Assembly: GCA_902363255.1 (NCBI GenBank)
Contig: CABIZO010000001.1
Location: 62,001-126,000 of the forward strand
Direction of reading: 5' to 3'
Origin: Peptostreptococcaceae bacterium
GTDB taxonomy: Bacteria; Bacillota; Clostridia; Peptostreptococcales; Peptostreptococcaceae
DNA length: 64,000 nucleotides
Shown: piece by piece, positions 25,272 through 34,182 of the stretch
Layout of the letters: every line of letters begins with the position of its first letter
Position numbering within the stretch: position 1 is the first letter of the stretch
The notes under the pieces: model-generated
What the model was told of the DNA's origin: nothing
What the model saw: only the letters and a program-made list of their open reading frames with translations
The model's database searches: none
Position numbers and translations under genes: made by a program

Positions 25272-26183
25272 GTGAAATTAATAAATATAAAAGGAAACAC
25301 TTATTACATTAAGGGCGGTACAAATACAGGGGTAATTAAACTAGAAAACAATAATGCTTTAATAATAGATCCTGGACGCTATGGGGTAAGACAAAAAAAG
25401 ATGATGGAACTATTAAAAGAAAATAATATGAACATAAAATATATTATTAATACTCATGAACATGGTGATCATTATGAAGGATGTAGTTATGTAAAAAAGA
25501 TTGATGATAATATTCATATACTATCATCTTCAGAAGCTAAAATATTTATAGATAATCCTAACAAATTTGCAGATTATATTGTAGGAGGAAAAGCTAATAA
25601 ATTTTTGAAGTTTAAAGAATTTGAAGATAAAAATAACTTTACCAAAGTAGATTATATAATTGATGAAGGTAAGGTAGTATTAAATAATAGGAAATTTGAG
25701 ATAATTAAGTTAAGTGGTCATACTGAAGGAAGTATAGGGGTATTAACAGAGGATAAGATTTTATTTGTGGGAGATTTATTTGTAGGAAGTACAATGTTAA
25801 AGAAATTTGACTTACTTTTATTGTACGATGTAAAAGAATATATAAATTCTATTAATAAAGTAAAAGATATTGATTTTGAATATATGGTTTTAGGACATGA
25901 CAAAGAAATTTGTTCAAAACTAGATAGCCAATACATTATAAATGATCATATAAGTGCAGTTAACAATTATGTGAATCAGGTTAGAGACCTACTAAAATCA
26001 CCAATAACTATAGATAATATACTAAAAAATATAATAATCAATAATAGCTTAAGCTGTAACTATACAGAATACCATTATTTTAGAAGTAGTATAGTGTCTA
26101 TAATTAGTTACTTATGTGATTTGGAAGAAATAGATTACAGTATAGAACTGGGAGAAATGCTTTATTATTCTAAAAAAGCATAA
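25272..26183 (+). CDS. Metallo-beta-lactamase-fold hydrolase
   Basis: 303 residues; a GTG start at 25272 follows GGTGGGG. The zinc-binding signature THEHGDHYEG is near residues 64-73, with SGHTEGSIGV, FVGDLFVGS and LGHDKEIC supplying the remaining metal ligands, as in glyoxalase II-like hydrolases. The C-terminal 80 residues are helical and may be a lid or dimerisation part. Substrate unknown. Probably cotranscribed with the YkgJ-type gene before it and followed closely by the alarmone synthetase. Confidence 0.82.
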   Translation: MKLINIKGNTYYIKGGTNTGVIKLENNNALIIDPGRYGVRQKKMMELLKENNMNIKYIINTHEHGDHYEGCSYVKKIDDNIHILSSSEAKIFIDNPNKFADYIVGGKANKFLKFKEFEDKNNFTKVDYIIDEGKVVLNNRKFEIIKLSGHTEGSIGVLTEDKILFVGDLFVGSTMLKKFDLLLLYDVKEYINSINKVKDIDFEYMVLGHDKEICSKLDSQYIINDHISAVNNYVNQVRDLLKSPITIDNILKNIIINNSLSCNYTEYHYFRSSIVSIISYLCDLEEIDYSIELGEMLYYSKKA

Positions 26184-26232
26184 ATTATGTTAAAATATAT
26201 ATGATTTGAAACTAGTATAAAGGGTGAATAAT

Positions 26233-27033
26233 ATGAAGTATGAAAAATGGGATGAAGTATTAGCTCCTTACGAACATGCAGTTGAAGAACTAAAAGTTAA
26301 ATTTAAAAATATAAGAAAAGAATTTCTTACAAAAGGTGAGTATTCTCCCATAGAGTTTGTTACAGGAAGAACAAAAAAGATCTCATCTATAATATCTAAG
26401 GCAAATAGATTAGAAGCTGAAGATATTGAAAAAGAAATTGAAGATATAGCAGGAATAAGAATAATGTGTCAGTTTGTTGAGGATATATATACATTAGTAG
26501 ACTTAATAAAATCAAGAACTGATATGACTGTAGTATATGAAAAAGATTATATTACAAACTTTAAAGATAGTGGATATAGAAGTTATCACGTTATAATTAA
26601 TTACCCAATTAATTCTATAGCTGGATATAAGGAAATATTATGTGAAATTCAAATAAGAACTTTGGCAATGAACTTTTGGGCTACTATAGAACATTCTTTA
26701 AAATACAAATATGAACATTACATACCAGAAGATGTGGCTAATAGACTTAGGAGAGCTGCAGATGCTGCATTTTTATTAGACCAAGAGATGAGTGAAATTC
26801 GCGAAGAAATAATGAAAGCTCAAGTAATGTACCAAGCAAAATCTCTGACAATTAGAGAGGTTTTAAGCAAAATACAAGAACTATATGATTTAGGGGAAAT
26901 TAGTAAGGCTATAAATTATCAGAGAAGGCTAGATAGGATAGATAGCCAAAAAGATATTAAAGAAATTGTAGCATTAAAAGAAGAAATAGCGGAAATATTA
27001 CAGTATTATAAAAATACGAGAATAGATGATTAG
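26233..27033 (+). CDS. relQ: Small alarmone synthetase (RelQ-type GTP pyrophosphokinase)
   Basis: 266 residues from the ATG at 26233, preceded by AAAGGGTGA; a GTG at 26224 lies inside that site. It makes (p)ppGpp from ATP and GTP or GDP. The RelA/SpoT synthetase domain is complete: VTGRTKKISSIISK, DIAGIRIMCQFVEDIY, KDSGYRSYHVI and CEIQIRTLAMNFWATIEHSL. The HD hydrolase, TGS and ACT domains of long Rel proteins are missing, which is the definition of the small class. The C-terminal helices support tetramer formation in RelQ. A hairpin follows the stop. Confidence 0.9.
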   Translation: MKYEKWDEVLAPYEHAVEELKVKFKNIRKEFLTKGEYSPIEFVTGRTKKISSIISKANRLEAEDIEKEIEDIAGIRIMCQFVEDIYTLVDLIKSRTDMTVVYEKDYITNFKDSGYRSYHVIINYPINSIAGYKEILCEIQIRTLAMNFWATIEHSLKYKYEHYIPEDVANRLRRAADAAFLLDQEMSEIREEIMKAQVMYQAKSLTIREVLSKIQELYDLGEISKAINYQRRLDRIDSQKDIKEIVALKEEIAEILQYYKNTRIDD

Positions 27034-27038
27034 TGGGG

Positions 27039-27068
27039 GCTGTCTTAATTAATTTAAGGCAGCTTTTA
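27039..27068 (+). terminator. Weak terminator or attenuator hairpin
   Basis: GCTGTCTTAA (27039-27048) pairs with TTAAGGCAGC (27054-27063), one G-U pair, followed by only four T. It may partly separate the alarmone synthetase from the phosphoesterase. Confidence 0.55.
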
Positions 27069-27090
27069 AAACATAAGGAAGGGTGAAAGT

Positions 27091-27783
27091 ATGAGTTTGT
27101 ATGCAATAGGTGATCTCCATTTCTCAACATCAGTAAATAAGCCTATGGACATATTTGGAGATAACTGGGACAATCACCAAAATAAAATAATAAACAATTG
27201 GAAAGAAATTATAAAAGAAGAAGATACAGTTTTAGTTTTAGGAGATACTTCTTGGGCTATGAATATGAAAGAAGCTAAAGAAGATTTAGATATAATTGAT
27301 AATTTACCTGGAAAAAAAATATTTATAAAAGGAAATCATGATTTTTGGTGGTCATCATTAAGTAAATTAAAATTAGCTTATGAAGAGATTACTTTTCTAC
27401 AAAATAGTTATTATAAATATGGAGACATAGGAATTTGTGGAACTAGGGGTTGGCTTTGTCCCAATGAAGTTAAATTCGACAAAGATGATGAAAAAATATA
27501 TAAAAGAGAGCAATTAAGATTAAAGATGTCTTTAGATTCAGCTATAAAAGATGGGTGTAAAGAGTTAATAGTGATAACTCATTATCCGCCTACAAATGAT
27601 AAGCTTGAAGAATCCGAGTTTACCAAGCTTTTTGAAAAATATAATGTAAAGAAAGTTGTGTATGGTCACCTTCATGGAAAAGAGTCCTTTGAAATGGGAC
27701 TTAAAGGTGAAAGAAATAATGTAGAATATATATTGGCCTCAAGTGATTTTATAGATTTTAAGCCGATAAAAATAATGGAGTAA
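27091..27783 (+). CDS. Calcineurin-like metallophosphoesterase
   Basis: 230 residues of the metallophosphoesterase superfamily. All metal-binding motifs are present in order: AIGDLHFS (residues 5-12), LGDTSWA, IKGNHDFWW, THYPP and YGHLHGK. The enzyme is cytoplasmic and probably uses two divalent metal ions; the substrate (nucleotide, phosphodiester or protein) cannot be told. Ribosome binding site AAGGAAGGGTG. No clear operon partner downstream. Confidence 0.88.
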   Translation: MSLYAIGDLHFSTSVNKPMDIFGDNWDNHQNKIINNWKEIIKEEDTVLVLGDTSWAMNMKEAKEDLDIIDNLPGKKIFIKGNHDFWWSSLSKLKLAYEEITFLQNSYYKYGDIGICGTRGWLCPNEVKFDKDDEKIYKREQLRLKMSLDSAIKDGCKELIVITHYPPTNDKLEESEFTKLFEKYNVKKVVYGHLHGKESFEMGLKGERNNVEYILASSDFIDFKPIKIME

Positions 27784-27881
27784 TAAATTAAAAAAATGTA
27801 AATACTATAAAACATAATGCCTGAGAAACAAAAGTGGGGGAATATTAGCAATTTTACTTAATTAAAAAGGAGTGTTAATAA

Positions 27882-28574
27882 ATGAGATGGATATTAGTAT
27901 TCATACTTTTATATCTTATACCACTTACGGTACTATTTAAAAACTATAAAAGTTTTAGAAGAGCCTGTATTTATGGAAGTATTTATGTTATTTTATCGAC
28001 AACAATGGTAATTACAAATATATATTTAAGTGGTCTTAGAGTTTTAGAAGATACATTGGATTATGAAGATGATTTAGTATTAGAAACTTATTTAGATCAA
28101 TATGATACAAAATCTGTAGCTAATGAACAAATTATTAAAAAAATAGATTTACAAAAAATTGATGAATTTAGAAAAAATATTTATTCTATTGAAAAGGTTG
28201 CTTTAATACCTATGAGGGAATGCCTTCCTTATACAAATAATTTGCAAAAAAGTTTATCTAATTTAGCGCAGGTAAAAAACGATGTGGTTTATGCAAAAGA
28301 AATGTGCGAAGATGTTGTAAAAATATACGACAATATGATTGTTCCAAAGCTATCAAAAGATGAATATACTCAAGCTTTAGATATGGCGAGAATAAATGTA
28401 AAGAAAACTTATGAGTTAAGAGCTTTAGCTATGGAAAATTCTATGAAATTAATAGATACTAAAAATCCTATTTATATTAATAAGATTACCGAATATCTAA
28501 AATTATCGGACAAGGAAATAACAAGTTTTAAAAATAAAATAGATAGATTAAAAGAAACAATAAATGAAGAATAA
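27882..28574 (+). CDS. Membrane-anchored helical protein, unknown function
   Basis: 230 residues. Two hydrophobic segments at the N-terminus (about 3-19 and 29-49) are followed by about 180 residues of charged, mostly helical sequence with coiled-coil tendency (NLQKSLSNLAQVKNDVVYAK; later LKETINEE). AAAGGAG precedes the ATG, and a good terminator follows. The layout suggests a cell-envelope protein with an extracytoplasmic helical domain. No family recognised. Confidence 0.65.
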   Translation: MRWILVFILLYLIPLTVLFKNYKSFRRACIYGSIYVILSTTMVITNIYLSGLRVLEDTLDYEDDLVLETYLDQYDTKSVANEQIIKKIDLQKIDEFRKNIYSIEKVALIPMRECLPYTNNLQKSLSNLAQVKNDVVYAKEMCEDVVKIYDNMIVPKLSKDEYTQALDMARINVKKTYELRALAMENSMKLIDTKNPIYINKITEYLKLSDKEITSFKNKIDRLKETINEE

Positions 28575-28578
28575 TTAA

Positions 28579-28617
28579 AAAATCCTAAGGTTATTTTTAT
28601 ATAATCTTAGGATTTTT
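28579..28617 (+). terminator. Intrinsic terminator
   Basis: AATCCTAAGGTTAT pairs with ATAATCTTAGGATT (G-U pairs) around a short loop, followed by seven T. Confidence 0.88.
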
Positions 28618-28763
28618 TTAGTATAAGATAGTTATTCCAATGCTTTTGATTTATACTTATTTATATGATATATTATAGAGGATAGACCTCGAAGTACTAT
28701 GAAATTAGCTAATGACGGGGGAAATAATTAAGTTTTAATTATTAGATAAGGAGGCGGGATATT

Positions 28764-29249
28764 ATGATACAACTTAAAATAAAGAATAAAAAAGGTCAGT
28801 TTAATGTTAATAGTAAAGAAGTTAAAGACATTTTATTAATGAGACAAGACATAGATTTTGTTCAAGATATATCGAATACTATAAATCAAAAAGATATAAT
28901 GGTCTTTGACTGTAAGCTTCCTGAAACTATATTTTCAAAAGAAGTAGCAAGACAAATTATTACAGAGTCAGATGGTGAAATAGATGAATCATTCTTTGAG
29001 TTATTTTTTGAAGATGTAAGAGCCTTCTTAAAAGATACTACAGATGAAATAGAGGCAGAGCTACAAGAAACATATTTAGTTGATAATATAAGGTGTTGTT
29101 TTGATGTTTATCGTATTAACGATGAATTTACAGACTTTAAGTTTGTATTCCTTGTTTGCTTTAAGGAAACAACTATTGCAGTTTTAGAGAATCTAGCTAA
29201 GATTATTTCAAAAAGACAACTGGCAGGAGCATCGAAGTTTTATTGCTAA
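28764..29249 (+). CDS. Hypothetical protein, 161 residues
   Basis: Soluble acidic protein with a strong AAGGAGGCGGG site before the ATG. It contains an acidic helical centre (SDGEIDESFFELFFEDVRAF) and ends KLIIS-like basic residues with a final Cys (GASKFYC). No motif recognised. It stands alone; the 140 bases before it are AT-rich with only weak promoter-like elements. It precedes, but by 245 bases and a fresh promoter, the molybdopterin region. Confidence 0.65.
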   Translation: MIQLKIKNKKGQFNVNSKEVKDILLMRQDIDFVQDISNTINQKDIMVFDCKLPETIFSKEVARQIITESDGEIDESFFELFFEDVRAFLKDTTDEIEAELQETYLVDNIRCCFDVYRINDEFTDFKFVFLVCFKETTIAVLENLAKIISKRQLAGASKFYC

Positions 29250-29285
29250 TATAAATGTTTATTTTTAGAAAGTAAGATTATTAAA

Positions 29286-29314
29286 TTGACAATGAAAATT
29301 GTAATAATTACAAT
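29286..29314 (+). promoter_or_regulatory. Promoter of the molybdopterin region
   Basis: TTGACA at 29286-29291 and TACAAT at 29309-29314, 17-base spacer. Start near 29321, leaving a leader of about 170 bases before the first gene. Confidence 0.75.
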
Positions 29315-29366
29315 TTATTTAGGATACTTATTTTTAAGATTCTAAATGACATTTGTAGAAAAATTT

Positions 29367-29437
29367 AGACAGATTCTAAGTATTATATATTCTTCTTAAG
29401 TATATATAAATGCAAAGTAAAAATCTGTCTTTTTTTA
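29367..29437 (+). terminator. Leader attenuator before the molybdopterin-binding gene
   Basis: AGACAGATT (29367-29375) pairs with AATCTGTCT (29422-29430), followed by seven T, inside the leader and before the coding sequence. A competing hairpin is possible between TCTAAAT and ATTTAGA just upstream, sharing bases with the left arm. This suggests conditional termination, but no known aptamer is evident. Confidence 0.6.
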
Positions 29438-29494
29438 TACGTAAAATTGTGTAATAAAGGTAGTCTATAAATTCATAGAGGGGAATGAAAAAAA

Positions 29495-30520
29495 ATGAAC
29501 GAAATAAACACTAAAGATGCAGTTGGACATGTTTTATGTCATGATATAACACAAATAGTTAAGGACAAAGTAAAGGGAGTTGCTTTTAAAAAAGGTCATG
29601 TAGTAAGAGAAGAGGATATAGATACTTTATTATCTTTAGGTAAAGATCATTTATATGTATGGGAGAAGAAAGAGGGAATACTTCATGAAAATGAGGCAGC
29701 GATGATATTGAGAGATATATGTAAAAATGAGTACATGGAAGAGTCAGATGTAAAAGAGGGTAAGATAGAACTTTCTGCAAGTATAGATGGTTTATTAAAG
29801 ATAAATGTTGAAAAACTTAGGGAAGTAAATGCTCTTGGTGAAATGATGATAGCAACAAGACATCAAAATTTTCCGGTTAAAAAGGGTGATAAATTAGCTG
29901 GAACAAGAATAATACCATTAATAATAGAAGAAGAAAAAATGAAAAAAGCTAAAGAATTATGTGGTGATGAACCTATACTTAGTATAAAACCATTTGTACA
30001 TAAGAAAGTGGGTATAGTAACAACAGGTAACGAGGTGTTTTATGGAAGAATAAAAGATACTTTTGGATCTGTAATTATGGGAAAAGTAAAAGAATTTGAT
30101 GTAGACGTACTTGGACAAACTATTGTGAATGATGACCCTGAAAATATAACAAATGCAATTTTAGAGTTTATTGAAAAAGGAGCAGATATGGTTTTATGTA
30201 CAGGAGGAATGAGTGTTGATCCCGATGATAAAACTCCTAAGGCTATAAAAGATACAGGGGCAGAGATTGTTAGTTATGGTGCACCAGTACTTCCAGGAGC
30301 AATGATGTTAGTAGCATACTATAAAGGTAGTATACCAATTATAGGGCTTCCAGGATGTGTTATGTATGCTAAAAGAACAGTATTTGATTTAATTTTACCT
30401 CGTGTTATGGCAGATGAAAAAATTACTAAAGATGATTTGAGCAAATTAGGCCTAGGTGGTTTATGTTTAAACTGTGATGTATGCCACTATCCAAATTGTG
30501 GATTTGGTAAAGGATTATAG
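29495..30520 (+). CDS. Molybdopterin-binding protein with cysteine-rich tail
   Basis: 341 residues. The region from about 165 to 305 is a MoaB/Mog-type molybdopterin-binding domain (VGIVTTGNEVF, then VLCTGGMSVDPDDKTP and GLPGCVMYAKRTVFD). The N-terminal part is unlike that of canonical MoeA and the full domain set of MoeA (400 residues) is not present. The tail GLCLNCDVCHYPNCGFGKG carries four cysteines in a C-x2-C-x2-C-x4-C pattern that could hold a metal. It opens a gene run for molybdenum/tungsten cofactor synthesis and could handle the cofactor for formate dehydrogenase or AOR; this is inference. Confidence 0.8.
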   Translation: MNEINTKDAVGHVLCHDITQIVKDKVKGVAFKKGHVVREEDIDTLLSLGKDHLYVWEKKEGILHENEAAMILRDICKNEYMEESDVKEGKIELSASIDGLLKINVEKLREVNALGEMMIATRHQNFPVKKGDKLAGTRIIPLIIEEEKMKKAKELCGDEPILSIKPFVHKKVGIVTTGNEVFYGRIKDTFGSVIMGKVKEFDVDVLGQTIVNDDPENITNAILEFIEKGADMVLCTGGMSVDPDDKTPKAIKDTGAEIVSYGAPVLPGAMMLVAYYKGSIPIIGLPGCVMYAKRTVFDLILPRVMADEKITKDDLSKLGLGGLCLNCDVCHYPNCGFGKGL

Positions 30521-30551
30521 AAATTTTTTATAGAGATTTAGAGGTGATACT

Positions 30552-31151
30552 GTGGACATAGGAGCCTTAATACTTATGGGTGGACAAAACAGCCGTATGG
30601 GAGGAAATATAAAAGGACTTTTAAAAATAAATGAGGTAACCTTTTTAGAACAAATAGTAGGTGTTTTAGAAGGCTTTTCTACCATATACTTATCTGTTAA
30701 CAAAAAGTTTTCTTCAGAAGAAATTAAAAAATATGAAGAAATGGGATTATCAGTTATAGTAGATATATACGATGATATTGGTCCTATGGGAGGAATGTAT
30801 TCATCTCTTAAAAACTGCAAAGAAGATTATTTATTTATAACAGCATGTGATATGCCTTTTATAAATAAGGATTTAATAAATGAGTTACAAGCAAATATGA
30901 AAAATAACATAGATGTAGTACTTTTCTCTAAAAATAGATTATTATATCCTTTGGGGGCTATCTATTCAAAAAATGTAATTCCTTATATGAAGGAATTGAT
31001 AGATAATAAGGAATATAAGCCTTTAAAGTTAATTCGTAATAGTAATTTTGTTGAATTATTATTGGAAGATACAGATTTATCAGAAGATGTTTTTAAAAAC
31101 ATTAATACACCAGAAGAATATGAGCAGTTAATTAAATGTTACAATAAATAA
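30552..31151 (+). CDS. mobA: Molybdenum cofactor guanylyltransferase
   Basis: 199 residues; GTG start at 30552 after GAGGTGATA. MobA couples GMP to molybdopterin to give the dinucleotide cofactor used by formate dehydrogenases. The nucleotide-binding start ALILMGGQNSRMGGNIKGLL, the PMGGMYSSL loop and ITACDMPFIN (metal-binding Asp) are typical. It lies 31 bases after the molybdopterin-binding gene and is the last gene before a structured leader. Members with other nucleotide specificity (CTP) exist, so GTP is assumed. Confidence 0.9.
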   Translation: MDIGALILMGGQNSRMGGNIKGLLKINEVTFLEQIVGVLEGFSTIYLSVNKKFSSEEIKKYEEMGLSVIVDIYDDIGPMGGMYSSLKNCKEDYLFITACDMPFINKDLINELQANMKNNIDVVLFSKNRLLYPLGAIYSKNVIPYMKELIDNKEYKPLKLIRNSNFVELLLEDTDLSEDVFKNINTPEEYEQLIKCYNK

Positions 31152-31154
31152 AAT

Positions 31155-31358
31155 TTAATATTCTCAAGCTAACATATCTAAGGATTAAAATCTATGATAT
31201 CTAGCCAGGCAAATTATATTGCCTCGGGTTAATATGGAAACATGTTAGCCTTCCATTGTTTGAAAAGAGAATTTATTTTTAGTTAAAGGAGTATTTATGA
31301 CTTTAGCTTTATTTAACTATGTTTTCTTTTTAAATATAAAGAAGACATAGTTTTTTTA
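31155..31358 (+). promoter_or_regulatory. Structured leader with terminator before moeA (candidate Moco/Tuco riboswitch)
   Basis: A closed fold is visible: ATTCTC (31160-31165) with GAGAAT (31267-31272), GCTAACAT (31168-31175) with ATGTTAGC (31242-31249), and AGGCAA (31207-31212) with TTGCCT (31219-31224). It is followed by a terminator, AACTATGTTTTCTTT (31315-31329) with AAAGAAGACATAGTT (31338-31352) plus T run, and by a possible antiterminator TAGTTAAA (31280-31287) with TTTAACTA (31312-31319). It shares the words CTAAGGA, ATCTATG and ATGGAAA, in this order, with the leader before the AOR gene. Gene context suggests the molybdenum/tungsten cofactor class, but I cannot confirm the class from memory of its consensus. 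Confidence 0.65.
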
Positions 31359-31428
31359 TTGTTTTAATTTAAAAATATATTAAAGATAGCACATTATATT
31401 AGAAACAGATATTAGAAGGAGATTATCT

Positions 31429-32634
31429 ATGGAGAATATTGAGTTAGAGCTTGCTTTGCAAATTATAGATGATTCAGTAAATCAAATAAGTAGTACAGAG
31501 AAAGTAAATATAGAAGAAGCTAGGGGTAGAATAATCGGAGAGGACATTTATGCACCCATAAATCAGCCACCTTTTAATAGATCACCTCTTGACGGATACG
31601 CATTAAAATCGGAGGATACATTGGGTTCAAGTAAAAATAACCCAATTAAGTTAAAGGTTGTAGATGAGGTTTTTGCTGGAGGCAACATAAATACTATATT
31701 GAAAAATAAGCAAGCTATTAGAATAATGACAGGAGCTGAAATACCAGAGGGAGCAGATTGTGTAATTAGACAGGAAAGCACTAATTATGATATGAATGAA
31801 GTTGAAATTTATTCTGAACTAAAAAGATATGAGAATTATTGTTTTGCTGGCGAGGACGTAAAAAAAGGAAGTAAACTAATTTCTAAAGGTGAAAAATTAA
31901 CATATATACATATTGGTTTATTAGCTGTTATGGGAATTACACAAGTACTAGTACAAAGAAAACCAAGAGTTGGAATAATTAGTACAGGTGATGAAGTTAT
32001 TAGTGCTGGTCAAACTTTAGCTAAGGGAAAAATTTATGATAGCAATAGAGTTACTATTTCAATGAGACTTTTGGATTTTGGATGTGAAATAGTTAGTTCT
32101 AAGATTATGCCAGATGAAGTCCATCATGTAAGCGAAGAAATACATAATTTGATAGATAAAGTAGATGTAATTATAACTACAGGAGGAGTTTCTGTTGGTA
32201 AAAAAGATATAATGCATGAAGTTATAAAAACAATAAATGCTAATAGATTATTTTGGAGAGTTAAGATGAAACCGGGTACGCCTGCAATATACTCTATTTA
32301 TAAAAACAAACCAATAATCTCCTTATCAGGTAATCCATTTGCAGCTATAGCTACTTTTGAAATCATGGGAAAAGAACTAATTTACAAATTAACTGGAGAT
32401 ATAGATTTAAAACAAATAAGAGCAAAATCTATTATGGAGGATGATTTTCTAAAGTCTAGTAAAGGAAGAAGAATTGTAAGAGGGATTTATAAAAACAATA
32501 AAGTTTATCTTCCTCAAGGAGGACATTCGCCAGGTATGATGTATTCTATGTTAGGATGCAACTGTTTGATAGATATAAAACCTGGAACAAAACAGCTTTT
32601 AAAAGGAGATGAAGTAGATATTATACTTATATAG
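31429..32634 (+). CDS. moeA: Molybdopterin molybdenumtransferase MoeA
   Basis: 401 residues, full MoeA architecture. MoeA inserts molybdate (or tungstate) into adenylated molybdopterin. PINQPPFNRSPLDGYALKSED near residues 44-64 is the family N-terminal signature, MTGAEIPEGADCVI follows, and the MoaB-like domain has VGIISTGDEV, TTGGVSVGKKD and LSGNPFAAIATFE. Preceded by GAAGGAG and by the structured leader. First gene of moeA-mobB-moaA-MOSC-mogA. It is one of three MoeA-type and one shorter relative in 16 kb. Confidence 0.93.
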   Translation: MENIELELALQIIDDSVNQISSTEKVNIEEARGRIIGEDIYAPINQPPFNRSPLDGYALKSEDTLGSSKNNPIKLKVVDEVFAGGNINTILKNKQAIRIMTGAEIPEGADCVIRQESTNYDMNEVEIYSELKRYENYCFAGEDVKKGSKLISKGEKLTYIHIGLLAVMGITQVLVQRKPRVGIISTGDEVISAGQTLAKGKIYDSNRVTISMRLLDFGCEIVSSKIMPDEVHHVSEEIHNLIDKVDVIITTGGVSVGKKDIMHEVIKTINANRLFWRVKMKPGTPAIYSIYKNKPIISLSGNPFAAIATFEIMGKELIYKLTGDIDLKQIRAKSIMEDDFLKSSKGRRIVRGIYKNNKVYLPQGGHSPGMMYSMLGCNCLIDIKPGTKQLLKGDEVDIILI

Positions 32635-32645
32635 GAGAGGTTAAC

Positions 32646-33149
32646 ATGGGCAAAAAACCATTTTTATTAGCAATTAGCGGATGTAAGAACTCTGGCAAAA
32701 CTACATTAATTACAAAACTTATACCTAAGTTTTGTGAAAAAGGATATAAGGTTGCAACTATAAAGCATGATGGACATGACTTTCAAGGCGATGAAGTTGG
32801 AACGGATACATATGAACATAAAAAAGCAGGTGCTTATGGTACAGCTATATTTTCTAATAATAAATTCATGATAATAAAAGAAGAAAAATCTGTTGACGAG
32901 ACATATTTTATTAAACTATTTCCTGAAGCCGACATTATACTTTTAGAAGGATTTAAAGCCTCTGACTATCCTAAATTAGAAATTGTGAGAAAAGGAAATT
33001 CAAATAAATCCGTATGTAGTAAAAAAAACTTAATAGGTATATTATCCGATTTAAAGGTCATAGATGGAAATTATAATATAATAGATTTAAATAATATAGA
33101 TTTGATAACTGAAAAAATACTAGATTATATGAAAAGTTATAAGCAATAA
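32646..33149 (+). CDS. mobB: Molybdopterin-guanine dinucleotide biosynthesis adapter MobB
   Basis: 167 residues, GTP-binding P-loop protein. ISGCKNSGKTTLITKLIP at residues 10-27 is the P-loop, VATIKHDGHDF the MobB signature, and EADIILLEGFKASDYPKLEIVR the Walker B region. MobB assists MobA in attaching GMP to molybdopterin; it is not essential in known systems. It starts 11 bases after moeA with AGGAGAGG and is in the same operon. Confidence 0.92.
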   Translation: MGKKPFLLAISGCKNSGKTTLITKLIPKFCEKGYKVATIKHDGHDFQGDEVGTDTYEHKKAGAYGTAIFSNNKFMIIKEEKSVDETYFIKLFPEADIILLEGFKASDYPKLEIVRKGNSNKSVCSKKNLIGILSDLKVIDGNYNIIDLNNIDLITEKILDYMKSYKQ

Positions 33150-33191
33150 ATAGATTCATAAAAAATTTTAATCTATAAGTGGGGTATGTTT

Positions 33192-34169
33192 ATGATAGAT
33201 AAACTAAATAGAAAAATAGAATATATGAGAATATCAGTTACAGATAGATGTAATCTTAGGTGTGTCTACTGTATGCCAGAGGAAGGTATAGAAAATATTT
33301 CTCATGAAGAAATTTTATCTTATGATGAAATTATTAGAATTTGCAAATGTATTGCAAATTTAGGAATAAAGAAAATTAAAATTACTGGAGGTGAACCTTT
33401 AGTAAGAAAAGATATAATTAATTTAATAAAAGAAATAAAGGGGATTGATGGAATAGACGAAGTAACAATAACTACCAATGGAGTACTGTTATATGAAATG
33501 GCAGAGGAATTATGTAGGGCAGGGATAGATGCAGTTAATATAAGTTTAGATACCTTGGATAGAGATAAATTTCTTAAGATAACAAGACGTGATAAATATG
33601 AAAATGTATCTATGGCAATAGACAAGCTTATAGATTTAGGTATAAGAGTTAAAATAAATTGTTTAGCAATAAAAGAACATAATTTATCAGAAATAGTTAA
33701 AATAGCAGCTTATTCTAAAAATAATAATATAGATGTAAGATTCATTGAGTTAATGCCTATAGGATATGGTAAAAATTACACAGGAATTTCAAATGAAGTA
33801 ATACTAGGTTTACTAGAAGATGAGTATGGTTCATTTAAAAAAGTAAAAGAAAAGAGAGGAAATGGACCAGCAGTATATTATAAAAATGACGAATTTAAAG
33901 GATGTATCGGTTTAATTAGTGCTATTAGTAATGAATTTTGCGAAACTTGTAATAGAGTAAGACTTACAGCAAATGGATTTTTAAAACTATGCCTACATTA
34001 TAACAAAGGAATAGATTTAAAAGATCCAATAAGAGGTAATATTACAGATAAAGAGTTAGAAAACATGATATATCATGCCATAAGAAACAAACCATTAGGA
34101 CATAACTTTTATCATGATAGTGATATAGAAAATGTAGAAAATAAAAATATGGTACAAATTGGGGGATAA
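33192..34169 (+). CDS. moaA: GTP 3',8-cyclase MoaA
   Basis: 325 residues from the ATG at 33192, which has GTGGGG at proper distance; the ATG at 33186 is too close to it. MoaA is the radical SAM enzyme that starts molybdopterin synthesis from GTP. The radical SAM cluster CNLRCVYC is near residues 22-29, the second cluster lies in CETCNRVRLTANGFLKLC, and the C-terminus ends in the conserved GG (MVQIGG). MoaC, its pathway partner, is not found in the window. Confidence 0.95.
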   Translation: MIDKLNRKIEYMRISVTDRCNLRCVYCMPEEGIENISHEEILSYDEIIRICKCIANLGIKKIKITGGEPLVRKDIINLIKEIKGIDGIDEVTITTNGVLLYEMAEELCRAGIDAVNISLDTLDRDKFLKITRRDKYENVSMAIDKLIDLGIRVKINCLAIKEHNLSEIVKIAAYSKNNNIDVRFIELMPIGYGKNYTGISNEVILGLLEDEYGSFKKVKEKRGNGPAVYYKNDEFKGCIGLISAISNEFCETCNRVRLTANGFLKLCLHYNKGIDLKDPIRGNITDKELENMIYHAIRNKPLGHNFYHDSDIENVENKNMVQIGG

Positions 34170-34182
34170 GGAGAGAAGAACA

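Noticed and set aside
28680..28740. Possible riboswitch before the 161-residue gene
   Set aside because: Only a GGGGGA stretch and AT-rich sequence; no closed stems or terminator found.
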